Below are positions 1 to 5,411 of a DNA stretch of 9,745 nucleotides, in pieces. The translations under genes and the position numbers were made by a program. Origin of the DNA: JAICLL01 sp035252155 (lineage in GTDB: Bacteria; Planctomycetota; Planctomycetia; Pirellulales; JAICIG01); the NCBI GenBank assembly GCA_035252155.1, contig DATFDL010000520.1:1-9745 (forward strand), given 5' to 3'. A model generated the notes under the pieces. That model was not told the DNA's origin. It saw only the letters and a list, made by a program, of their open reading frames with translations, and searched no databases. The stretch's first letter is position 1. Each line of letters begins with the position of its first letter.

Positions 1-144
1 CCAGAGGGAGAGGGATCTTTGTCGGCCCTCACCTTACCTCTCCCAGAGGGAGAGGGATCTTTGTCGGCCCTCACCTTACCTCTCCCAGAGGGAGAGGGAT
101 CTTTGTCGGAGCTCACCTTATCTCTCCCGGAGGGAGAGGGATCT
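1..144. repeat. 42-bp tandem repeat with a palindromic core, translated in frame
   Basis: Units begin at 1, 43, 85 and (partial, diverged) 127, so the period is exactly 42 bp. Each core is a hairpin: CCTCTCCC-AGA-GGGAGAGG at 37-55, again at 79-97, and CTCTCCC-GGA-GGGAGAG at 122-138. The first copy is cut by the window edge. Units 1 and 2 are identical; unit 3 has drifted (gagctc for gccctc, ttatc for ttacc). Because 42 is a multiple of three, the array reads as a 14-residue peptide repeat (LTLPLPEGEGSLSA) continuous with the methyltransferase frame. It resembles the dispersed CTCTCCC/GGGAGAG intergenic palindromes seen in many environmental bacterial genomes, so it is probably a mobile or amplified repeat and not an evolved protein domain. 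Confidence 0.9.
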
Positions 145-1089
145 GTAAGCCGAAGTTATTTGTCGTCCGATCGCAAACGGCCCAAGTCGGTGCTCGACAT
201 CGGCTCGAACGACGGCACCCAACTGAAACATTACCGCGAGCTGGGTTACGACGTTCTGGGGGTCGAAAGCTCCAAATCGACCGCCGCACTGGCCGAAGCG
301 GCCGGCATCGCCACGCTCAACGAGTTCTTCAACCTGGAGGTCGCGCGGCGGCTGGCACGCAAGTTCGACGTGATTAACGCCGCCGGCGTGTTCTTCCATC
401 TGGAAGAGCTGCACTCGGTCACCGAGGGCATTCGCGAGGCCCTGGCCGACGACGGCGTGTTCGTCGTGCAGTTTCTCTACATGAAACGGATCATGGAGAA
501 CGTCGCCTTCGACCAGATCTATCACGAGCACCTGCTCTATTACAACCTGGCGACCATCGAGACGCTGCTCACGCGGCACGGGCTGAGCATGTTCGACGCC
601 TACGTCTCGCCCATTCACGGCGGCTCGGTGATCGGGTTTGTCACGCATCGCGGGCGGCGCGACGCCAGCCAGCGGCTGGCCGAGCTGCGGCGGGCCGAAG
701 ACGAGGCGCAGAGCAACGACGTGGCGACGTATCACAATTTTGCCCGGCGCATCGAGCAGATGAAGCAGCGCGATCTGGCGTATCTCGAAGCCGCGCGGCG
801 GGCCGGCAAGCGCGTGTTCGGCATGGGCGCCCCGGTCAAGGGAAACACGCTCTTGAACTATTTTGGCATCGGGCCGCGGCTGATCGAGTGCCTGGTGGAA
901 AAGAACGAGCTGCGCCGCGGCCTCTTCTCGCCCGGCATGCACCTGCCCGTGCGGATCGAGCGCGAGCTGGAGGCCCCGCCCGACATCTATTACGTGCTGG
1001 CCTGGAACTTCAAGCAAGAGATTCTGGCCAACAACCGCCCGCTCATCGAACGGGGCGTCGAGTTTTATTTTCCGGTGGAGGCGGAGTAG
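1..1089 (+). CDS. NDP-sugar C-methyltransferase-like protein (SAM-dependent), partial at the left edge
   Basis: The predicted role is transfer of a methyl group from S-adenosylmethionine to a nucleotide-activated keto-sugar in the cytoplasm. The frame is open from base 1, so the true start lies upstream or inside the repeat. Counting from base 1, residues 1-48 are copies of a 14-residue repeat. The SAM-binding motif I VLDIGSNDG is at about 64-72, YHEH lies mid-protein, HGGS is near 205, and GMGAPVKGNTLLNYFG near 273 marks the C-terminal domain typical of sugar C-methyltransferases (Methyltransf_14 type). Relatives usually carry an N-terminal cysteine-rich zinc domain of roughly 60-100 residues. 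It is absent here and is either upstream, with the repeat in the linker, or lost. The protein ends at TAG 1087-1089, 47 nt before the epimerase, so co-transcription is likely. The family call is firm; the substrate is unknown. O-methyl transfer or another NDP-sugar modification cannot be excluded. Confidence 0.85.
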   Translation, partial: PEGEGSLSALTLPLPEGEGSLSALTLPLPEGEGSLSELTLSLPEGEGSVSRSYLSSDRKRPKSVLDIGSNDGTQLKHYRELGYDVLGVESSKSTAALAEAAGIATLNEFFNLEVARRLARKFDVINAAGVFFHLEELHSVTEGIREALADDGVFVVQFLYMKRIMENVAFDQIYHEHLLYYNLATIETLLTRHGLSMFDAYVSPIHGGSVIGFVTHRGRRDASQRLAELRRAEDEAQSNDVATYHNFARRIEQMKQRDLAYLEAARRAGKRVFGMGAPVKGNTLLNYFGIGPRLIECLVEKNELRRGLFSPGMHLPVRIERELEAPPDIYYVLAWNFKQEILANNRPLIERGVEFYFPVEAE

Positions 1090-1130
1090 TTGGAAGTTGG
1101 AAGTGTGAAGTTTGAAGTTGGAAGTTGGAG
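1090..1130. repeat. Heptamer tandem repeat (TTGGAAG)n between the methyltransferase and epimerase genes
   Basis: Starting on the base after the TAG stop, the spacer reads as consecutive 7-mers: TTGGAAG, TTGGAAG, TGTGAAG, TTTGAAG, TTGGAAG, then a shortened TTGGAG. It fills almost the entire 47-nt spacer. Each unit carries a purine-rich GGAAG or TGAAG core, and the last unit provides the ribosome binding site of the next gene. Confidence 0.9.
1127..1130 (+). promoter_or_regulatory. Ribosome binding site for the epimerase, supplied by the repeat
   Basis: GGAG at 1127-1130 is 6 nt before the ATG at 1137. It is the last, shortened unit of the (TTGGAAG)n array, so the Shine-Dalgarno sequence is part of the repeat. 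This supports 1137 as the start. Confidence 0.7.
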
Positions 1131-1136
1131 TAAGCG

Positions 1137-2063
1137 ATGCGCGTGCTGGTGACCGGGGCAACTGGCTTTTTAGGGACGACGCTCTGCGGGCGGCTCGCGG
1201 CCCGAGGCGATGAAGTTGTCCGGTTGGGCTCGAAAAATTGCGATCTGACGCGCCCTGATTCTCTGCGGGCGTTTGAGCGGATGAAGTACGACCGCATCTA
1301 TCATCTGGCCGCCTGGACGCAAGCCGGCGACTTTTGCCTGCGGCATCCGGGCGAGCAGTGGCTGACCAACCAACTCATCAACACCCACGTGCTGGCCTGG
1401 TGGCGCGACTACCAGCCCCAGGCCAAGCTGATCGCCATGGGCACCAGTTGCGCCTATCCGCCCGACGGCGAGCTGAGCGAGGAATACTTTTTGACAGGCG
1501 TGCCGATCGACAGCCTGTTCACCTACGCCATGACCAAGCGGATGCTCTACGCCGGGCTGCTGGCCTTCGCGCGGCAATATGGGCTGGAGTATCTCTGCCT
1601 GGTGCCCTCGACGCTCTATGGGCCGGGCTACCACACCGATGGCCGCCAGATGCACTTTATCTTCGACCTGATCCGCAAGATTTTGCGCGGCAAGCAGCGG
1701 GGCGAACCGGTGGTGCTCTGGGGCGACGGGCATCAATCGCGCGAGCTGGTGTATGTCGACGATTTCGCGCGGATCGCCCTGCAGTTGGACGAGCTGGCCA
1801 CCGACGAGCTGGTGAACATCGGCGCGGGGCGCGAGTATACGATCCGCGAGTTCGCGCAAATGATTTGCAACCATGTGGGATACGATTTCGGCGCGATTCA
1901 GTTTGATGCCGGCCGCTATGTCGGGGCGCGGTCGAAATGTTTGTCGGTGAAAAAGCTCGATCGGCTGTTGCCCGATCGACGGTTGACGCCGCTGGCCGAC
2001 GGCCTGGCCGCCACGATCAACTGGTTTGCCGAGGCCGAGGAACAACAGGGAGTGGCGGCGTAG
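1137..2063 (+). CDS. NAD(P)-dependent sugar epimerase/reductase of the GDP-L-fucose synthase type (SDR family)
   Basis: This is a 308-residue extended short-chain dehydrogenase/reductase that likely epimerises and/or reduces a GDP-4-keto-6-deoxy sugar. Visible are the Rossmann motif GATGFLG (7-13), GTSCAYP (102-108), the catalytic pair Y130 and K134 in YAMTK, PSTLYGPG (157-164), and H173 in QMHFIF. In GDP-fucose synthase a Cys in the SxCxY segment and a downstream His act as acid/base for epimerisation; C105 and H173 occupy those places, so epimerase chemistry is plausible. Length matches the family (about 310-320). The ATG has GGAG 6 nt upstream. Neighbours are a sugar methyltransferase and an hddC/hddA pair, which points to GDP-heptose over GDP-fucose as substrate, as in WcaG/MlghC-like enzymes of 6-deoxyheptose pathways. 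That last step is inference. Confidence 0.85.
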   Translation: MRVLVTGATGFLGTTLCGRLAARGDEVVRLGSKNCDLTRPDSLRAFERMKYDRIYHLAAWTQAGDFCLRHPGEQWLTNQLINTHVLAWWRDYQPQAKLIAMGTSCAYPPDGELSEEYFLTGVPIDSLFTYAMTKRMLYAGLLAFARQYGLEYLCLVPSTLYGPGYHTDGRQMHFIFDLIRKILRGKQRGEPVVLWGDGHQSRELVYVDDFARIALQLDELATDELVNIGAGREYTIREFAQMICNHVGYDFGAIQFDAGRYVGARSKCLSVKKLDRLLPDRRLTPLADGLAATINWFAEAEEQQGVAA

Positions 2064-2116
2064 TGTCGCCTTTCGCTCCGCGAAAGTGGCGTGCTTTCGC
2101 GGAGCGAAAGCCGACA
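2064..2116. repeat. Long hairpin directly after the epimerase stop codon (CTTTCGC/GCGAAAG family)
   Basis: The arms CTTTCGCTCCGCGAAAG (2070-2086) and CTTTCGCGGAGCGAAAG (2094-2110) are perfect 17-bp reverse complements around a 7-nt loop. The stem extends outward with TGTCG (2064-2068) pairing CGACA (2112-2116) across one C-C mismatch. Each arm is itself a palindrome (CTTTCGC/GCGAAAG). It begins on the first base after the TAG. There is no U-tract, so it is not a classical intrinsic terminator, but it could stabilise an mRNA 3' end. A shorter relative follows hddA at 4194-4221. Confidence 0.9.
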
Positions 2117-2122
2117 AAGCGC

Positions 2123-2243
2123 GTAGAGTGGGACGAGGCCGTAGGGTGGGACGAATGACACGAGTCCCACCTTTGGCTCAACATGGCGCGTGCACGTGGC
2201 GCAGCCGAAAGGTGGGACTCGCAAGCTCGTCCCACCCTACGGC
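2123..2243. repeat. Nested inverted repeat built from GTAGGGTGGGACGA units
   Basis: Two 18-bp direct copies lie side by side (2123-2140 GTAGAGTGGGACGAGGCC and 2141-2158 GTAGGGTGGGACGAATGA). The outer arm GCCGTAGGGTGGGACGA (2138-2154) is a perfect reverse complement of 2227-2243. Nested within it, CGAGTCCCACCTTT (2161-2174) pairs perfectly with AAAGGTGGGACTCG (2208-2221). The two arms are built from related GTGGGAC-containing words, so this looks like successive insertion of one repeat family. No open reading frame here resembles a protein. Confidence 0.85.
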
Positions 2244-2260
2244 TGCGACTTCTCGCAGCG

Positions 2261-2352
2261 TCTGTAGGGAACGCCCTCCGTGGCGTTCCGTGATGGACGG
2301 CGCGGAGCTGAATCGCAGTTCACGGAACGCCACGGAGGGCGTTCCCTACAGA
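2261..2352. repeat. Perfect 33-bp inverted repeat (TCTGTAGGGAACG family)
   Basis: Positions 2261-2293 and 2320-2352 are perfect 33-nt reverse complements separated by 26 nt. Each arm also folds alone: GGAACGCC (2268-2275), loop CTCCGT, GGCGTTCC (2282-2289). So this is two palindromic elements in opposite orientation. A single diverged copy lies at 5412-5444. Perfect arm identity suggests recent insertion or gene conversion. Confidence 0.92.
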
Positions 2353-2382
2353 CGGTTTGAGGTGATGGCGATGGGCATTTGT

Positions 2383-2399
2383 GGTGGGCAGTGCCCACC
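2383..2399. repeat. 17-bp palindrome just upstream of hddC
   Basis: GGTGGGCA (2383-2390) is the reverse complement of TGCCCACC (2392-2399) around a single G. As RNA it would fold as GGTGGG-CAGTG-CCCACC. It lies 29 nt before the preferred hddC start and is distinct from the other palindromes in the gap. It could be another dispersed repeat or a binding site; the sequence does not decide. Confidence 0.75.
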
Positions 2400-2428
2400 G
2401 TACGAGACTGCGGAGCCGCGCGACAACG

Positions 2429-3175
2429 ATGCATAACATGCCAAAAACACCCAACGCCTGTGGCATCGTGCTGGCCGGAGGGCAAGGCACGCGCATCCGG
2501 CATCTCTGCCCGGATCTGCCCAAGCCCATGATTCCCGCGGCGGGACAGCCGTTCATCGAGTGGGTCATGCGTTGGTTGGCGGCCCAGCAAGTGTCGCGGT
2601 TCGTCGTTTCGTTGGGCCACCTGGCCGCCGCGGCAGAAAAATACCTGGTTGCCCGGCCGCGCGATGGATTGCAGATTCGCACCGTTCGCGAAATGGCGCC
2701 GCTGGGCACCGGCGGCGCCATCGCTCTGGCCGGGCAAGTGGCGGGCGCGGTGGAGTTGGTCGTTGTCGCCAATGGCGATTCGCTCGTCCTGGCCGATCTC
2801 TCGCCGGCCTGGCGAATGCTGGACGACGCTTCGGTCGACGGCGTCGTCGTGGGGTTGGAGGTAGACGACGCCTCGCGCTACGGCCGGCTTGAAGTCGACG
2901 GGGCCGGACGGCTGCGCGGCTTTGTCGAAAAGCGGCCCGGTCGCGGCGTGATCAACGGCGGCGTCTATCTATTTCGGCGGCGGCTGCTCGATCGGTTTCC
3001 GTCGCAGCGCCCCTTGAGCATCGAGACCGAAGTTTTTCCAGCGCTCTTGGTTGGGGGGGCGCGGTTGTCCGTCCACACCTGCCGGGCGCCGTTCTTGGAT
3101 ATTGGCACGCCCGAAAGCCTGGCCCAGGCCGATCACTTCATTGAAGCACATTTTCCCATGCAGGCCGCCGCATGA
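2429..3175 (+). CDS. hddC: D-glycero-alpha-D-manno-heptose 1-phosphate guanylyltransferase-like nucleotidyltransferase
   Basis: This is predicted to join GTP and a sugar 1-phosphate, probably D-glycero-alpha-D-manno-heptose 1-phosphate, giving GDP-heptose and pyrophosphate. The 248 residues carry the nucleotidyltransferase signature LAGGQGTRIR (15-24), PKP (31-33), LGTGGA (92-97), metal-binding NGDS (115-118), FVEK (165-168), INGGVY (175-180) and DIGTPES (224-230), in the order and length of HddC. I chose ATG 2429, with GGAG at 2412-2415 (13 nt away, rather long). ATG 2438 is an alternative start. A GTG at 2381 is also in frame but would translate the upstream palindrome. The gene overlaps hddA by 4 nt (ATGA), implying translational coupling and a shared pathway. 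A sugar-1-phosphate guanylyl- or other nucleotidyltransferase with a different sugar is the main alternative; the kinase next door favours heptose. Confidence 0.8.
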   Translation: MHNMPKTPNACGIVLAGGQGTRIRHLCPDLPKPMIPAAGQPFIEWVMRWLAAQQVSRFVVSLGHLAAAAEKYLVARPRDGLQIRTVREMAPLGTGGAIALAGQVAGAVELVVVANGDSLVLADLSPAWRMLDDASVDGVVVGLEVDDASRYGRLEVDGAGRLRGFVEKRPGRGVINGGVYLFRRRLLDRFPSQRPLSIETEVFPALLVGGARLSVHTCRAPFLDIGTPESLAQADHFIEAHFPMQAAA

Positions 3176-4191
3176 TTATCAGCCGCACGCCGTTTCGGAT
3201 CAGCTTTTTCGGGGGCGGCACCGACTACCCCGAGTATTTCACCAAGTACGGTGGGGCGGTACTGGGCACTGCCATCGATAAGAGCACCTACCTGGCCGCC
3301 ACCCGGTTTTACTCGGGGTTGTTCGATTACTCGATCCGCTTGGCCTATCGCGAGGTGGAATGCGTCGCTCGCCTCAGCGACGTGCAGCACGCACCGCTGC
3401 GCGAATGCCTGCGCTGGACGGGCATCACCAAAGACGTCGAAGTCGATTGCATGGCCGAGCTGCCGTCGTCAGTCGGCCTGGGCACGTCGTCGAGCTTTGT
3501 GGTAGGCGTGCTGAATGCACTGTACGCCTTGCAAGGGCGGGTGGTCCATCCGCTCGACCTGGCGTACCAGGCGATCGAGATCGAACGCGATGTGCTCGGC
3601 GAGGCGGTGGGCTGCCAGGATCAGACATTCGCCGCGATGGGCGGCTTTAACCTGATCGAGTTTCGCGGCACGCGCGACATTGTGGTTCACCGGCTGCCGC
3701 TGTCGGCGGCGCGGCTCGCCGAGTTTCAGGAATACCTGCTGTTGGTTTACACCGGCATTCGTCGCCGCGCCAGCCAGGTGGCGGCCCAGCAAGTGCAAAA
3801 AATCGATCGCAACAAGTCGCAGCTTGCACAGATGCGGCGGCTGGTCGACCAGGGGCACGCGGTGCTGGCCGGCGGCAAGAACCTGGCGGAGTTCGGCCGC
3901 TTGCTGCACGAAGGCTGGGTGTTGAAAAACTCGCTGTGCCATTCGGTCTCGAACGACGCGATCGACCAGATTTATCGTCGCGGGCTGGCGGCCGGCGCGT
4001 TGGGTGGCAAACTGTTGGGGGCCGGTGGCGGCGGCTTCGTGCTGTTCTTTGTTCCGCCCGAACGCCGCGCGACGGTGTTGGCCGCGCTGGGGCCGCTCGA
4101 GACGATTCCCATCGGCATCAACGCGGCGGGCACGCAGATTTTGCACGCTTCGAGCGTAGCCGCCCGAAGCGCCGAAGCCCGCGCGGCGTAA
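3172..4191 (+). CDS. hddA: D-glycero-alpha-D-manno-heptose 7-phosphate kinase-like GHMP kinase
   Basis: This is predicted to phosphorylate C1 of D-glycero-D-manno-heptose 7-phosphate with ATP, making the 1,7-bisphosphate that is dephosphorylated and then used by HddC. The 339 residues begin with RTPFRISFFGGGTDYPEY (5-22), the family's N-terminal sugar-binding signature. The GHMP ATP-binding loop is PSSVGLGTSSS (98-108). GCQDQ (147-151) holds the likely catalytic Asp150, and KLLGAGGGGF (280-289) is GHMP motif 3. Length fits HddA (about 340). The ATG overlaps the hddC stop as ATGA. After GTQILH (320-325) a short Ala/Arg-rich tail adds about 14 residues; its DNA contains a GCTTCG...CGAAGC inverted repeat. 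A palindrome follows the TAA by 2 nt. A related kinase acting on L-fucose is less likely given the adjacent hddC. Confidence 0.88.
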   Translation: MIISRTPFRISFFGGGTDYPEYFTKYGGAVLGTAIDKSTYLAATRFYSGLFDYSIRLAYREVECVARLSDVQHAPLRECLRWTGITKDVEVDCMAELPSSVGLGTSSSFVVGVLNALYALQGRVVHPLDLAYQAIEIERDVLGEAVGCQDQTFAAMGGFNLIEFRGTRDIVVHRLPLSAARLAEFQEYLLLVYTGIRRRASQVAAQQVQKIDRNKSQLAQMRRLVDQGHAVLAGGKNLAEFGRLLHEGWVLKNSLCHSVSNDAIDQIYRRGLAAGALGGKLLGAGGGGFVLFFVPPERRATVLAALGPLETIPIGINAAGTQILHASSVAARSAEARAA

Positions 4192-4193
4192 TG

Positions 4194-4221
4194 GTCGTCT
4201 TTCGCTGAAGCGAAAGGCGAC
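4194..4221. terminator. Hairpin 2 nt after hddA, same family as the one after the epimerase
   Basis: CTTTCGCT (4199-4206), GA, AGCGAAAG (4209-4216) is a perfect palindrome, flanked by GTCG (4194-4197) pairing CGAC (4218-4221) with a T/G wobble between. As RNA this is a 13-bp stem with a very tight loop. No T-run follows, so terminator function is uncertain. Its position at the end of the plus-strand sugar genes, facing the convergent minus-strand genes, would suit transcript ending or 3'-end protection. Confidence 0.55.
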
Positions 4222-4222
4222 A

Positions 4223-4348
4223 TTACTTGCCAGCCAGGTCGATGATCTGTTGCATCGTTCCCAGATAATGGCTCAAGGCCCGGCGGCCGGCGGCGGTGAT
4301 GCGATAGGTGCTCTTGGGACGCCGCCCGACGAAGCGGCGGTTCGTCAA
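4223..4348 (-). pseudogene. C-terminal remnant of a winged-helix transcriptional regulator (HTH_34/MarR-like)
   Basis: Read on the minus strand to the TAA at 4223-4225, 41 residues are recognisable. The core FVGRRPKSTYRITAAGRRAL followed by SHYLGTMQQIIDLAGK matches the wing and C-terminal helix of small (about 100-residue) winged-helix regulators, whose members typically read F.GRRP.T.YR.T..GR.A...YL. The frame runs only about 13 more codons upstream, through the palindrome at 4356-4375, to a TGA at 4388-4390. It contains no ATG and no ribosome binding site, so the recognition-helix half is missing. It probably once regulated a neighbouring gene. Loss of the 5' half next to a palindromic repeat suggests deletion or recombination. 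Family recognition is by eye. Confidence 0.7.
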
Positions 4349-4355
4349 GAGGAGG

Positions 4356-4375
4356 GAACGGAATGAATTCCGTTC
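4356..4375. repeat. 20-bp palindrome at the end of the ATP-grasp gene
   Basis: GAACGGAAT (4356-4364), GA, ATTCCGTTC (4367-4375) is a perfect 9-bp inverted repeat. Its last base is the final base of the ATP-grasp gene's TAG stop on the minus strand. On the other side the truncated regulator begins within about 8 nt. It may be a dispersed repeat or a bidirectional hairpin between converging genes. Confidence 0.8.
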
Positions 4376-5376
4376 TACGAAGTGCGCTCAATGGCCGCGG
4401 CGAGAATGCGGGCCAGCAAATCGCGATGGCTGATGCCGACGCCGCGGGCCAAAAACACCAGGTCGCCCGACTGCGGCGAAAGGCCGGGCAGCGGATTCAC
4501 CTCCAAGAAATTCGGCACGCCGCCGCGCAGTCGGAAATCGAACCGGGCCACGTCGCGGCAGCCCAAGGCCCGCCAGGCCGCCAGCGCGGCCTGATGCACC
4601 GTCGCCTCGTCGGCCGCCGAGATCTGCGCGGGGCTTTCATAAATCAACGAATGCTCCCAATCGCGCTTCACTTCGATGCCGTAGATGAACGGGCCGCCGG
4701 GCTGTTTGGGCAAAATCCGCATCACGCCCAGCACCTGCGGCGGATTGCCCACCAGGCCGACCGTCAGCTCTTCGCCATCGATGAACTCTTCGACCAGAAT
4801 GGGCTGGCGGTAGGCCGCCCACAGCGAGGCAACCACCTCTTCGAGCTGCCGCCCCTCGCGCACCAGGCCGGCCCGCAAGACACCCTTGCTCGAACCTTCG
4901 TAGGCTGGCTTGACGAACAGCGGCCACGTCAACCGGCCGAGTTGCTCGTTTGCCGCCGCCAGGTCGCCTTGCTCGATCAAAACCCAGCCGGGCGTCGCCA
5001 GTCCCGCTTGCCGCACCAGCCGCTTGGCGCACTCCTTGTCGAGCGTCACGGACAACGTCAGCGGATCGGACCCGGTATACGGAATGCCCAGCATCTCGAG
5101 CACGGCAGGTACACGGGCCTCGCGCGTGCGGCTCATGCCTGTGCCTTCGGCGATGTTCAGCACCAGGTCGGGCCGCGGGCCATCGAGCAGCCGGCGCAAG
5201 AGCGGCTCGCCATCGCCCAGCAGCTCGACTTCGTGGCCGAGCGAGCGCACCGCATCGGCCAGCGCCGCGACGGTTTCGGGCGAATCGAACTCTTCTTCCT
5301 CGTCGCCGCCGATCGACTCGCCCGCGGCCGACGATTTGGCGGCGCCTTTGACGTTGAATGTGAAACCGATTTTCAA
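4375..5376 (-). CDS. D-alanine-D-alanine ligase-like ATP-grasp protein
   Basis: This 333-residue ATP-grasp enzyme is predicted to form an amide or peptide bond through an acyl-phosphate, as D-Ala-D-Ala ligase does. Visible are NIAEG (74-78, the place of the Ddl N-domain loop), GIPYTGSDPLTLSVTLDK (residues ~97-114), the ATP-binding FVKPAYEGSSKGV, VEEFIDGEELTVG, and near the C-terminus ARFDFRLRG followed by FLEVNPLPGLSP with the metal-binding E and N. The usual Ddl N-terminal GG.S.EHEVS serine/histidine segment is not recognisable; an acidic GGDEEEEFDSPETV stretch (23-36) is there instead. It is therefore probably a divergent Ddl paralogue whose substrate may not be D-alanine. The start is TTG (5374-5376), supported by AGAGG 7 nt upstream; the nearby upstream ATG runs into TAA. 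The last sense codon (TCG) abuts the palindrome at 4356-4375, so the natural C-terminus may have been altered. Confidence 0.82.
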   Translation of the reverse strand: MKIGFTFNVKGAAKSSAAGESIGGDEEEEFDSPETVAALADAVRSLGHEVELLGDGEPLLRRLLDGPRPDLVLNIAEGTGMSRTREARVPAVLEMLGIPYTGSDPLTLSVTLDKECAKRLVRQAGLATPGWVLIEQGDLAAANEQLGRLTWPLFVKPAYEGSSKGVLRAGLVREGRQLEEVVASLWAAYRQPILVEEFIDGEELTVGLVGNPPQVLGVMRILPKQPGGPFIYGIEVKRDWEHSLIYESPAQISAADEATVHQAALAAWRALGCRDVARFDFRLRGGVPNFLEVNPLPGLSPQSGDLVFLARGVGISHRDLLARILAAAIERTS

Positions 5377-5383
5377 GCGATTA

Positions 5384-5388
5384 CCTCT
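5384..5388 (-). promoter_or_regulatory. Ribosome binding site fixing the TTG start of the ATP-grasp gene
   Basis: On the minus strand AGAGG (complement of 5384-5388) is followed after 7 nt by TTG. The only close ATG (minus strand, just upstream) opens ATG AAG AGG TAA and so cannot be the start. This decides the TTG initiation. Confidence 0.75.
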
Positions 5389-5411
5389 TCATCGTTTTGC
5401 GCATTCCATAG

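Noticed and set aside
1..144. CRISPR array
   Set aside because: The copies are directly contiguous with a 42-bp period and no variable spacers, and no cas gene is present.
118..1161. A 347-codon open frame on the minus strand
   Set aside because: It is antisense to the methyltransferase, crosses the heptamer spacer and has no recognisable domain.
2064..2352. Insertion sequence or transposon ends
   Set aside because: No transposase frame lies between the inverted repeats, spacers are only 7-90 nt, and no target-site duplication is evident; short palindromic repeats explain them better.
2381..2428. GTG start at 2381 for hddC
   Set aside because: The added 16 residues are encoded by a dispersed-type palindrome, no ribosome binding site precedes the GTG, and the family's conserved region begins shortly after ATG 2429.
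2064..2428. A small protein-coding gene in the palindrome-rich gap
   Set aside because: Open frames across the gap exist on both strands, but their translations simply follow the inverted repeats and resemble no protein.
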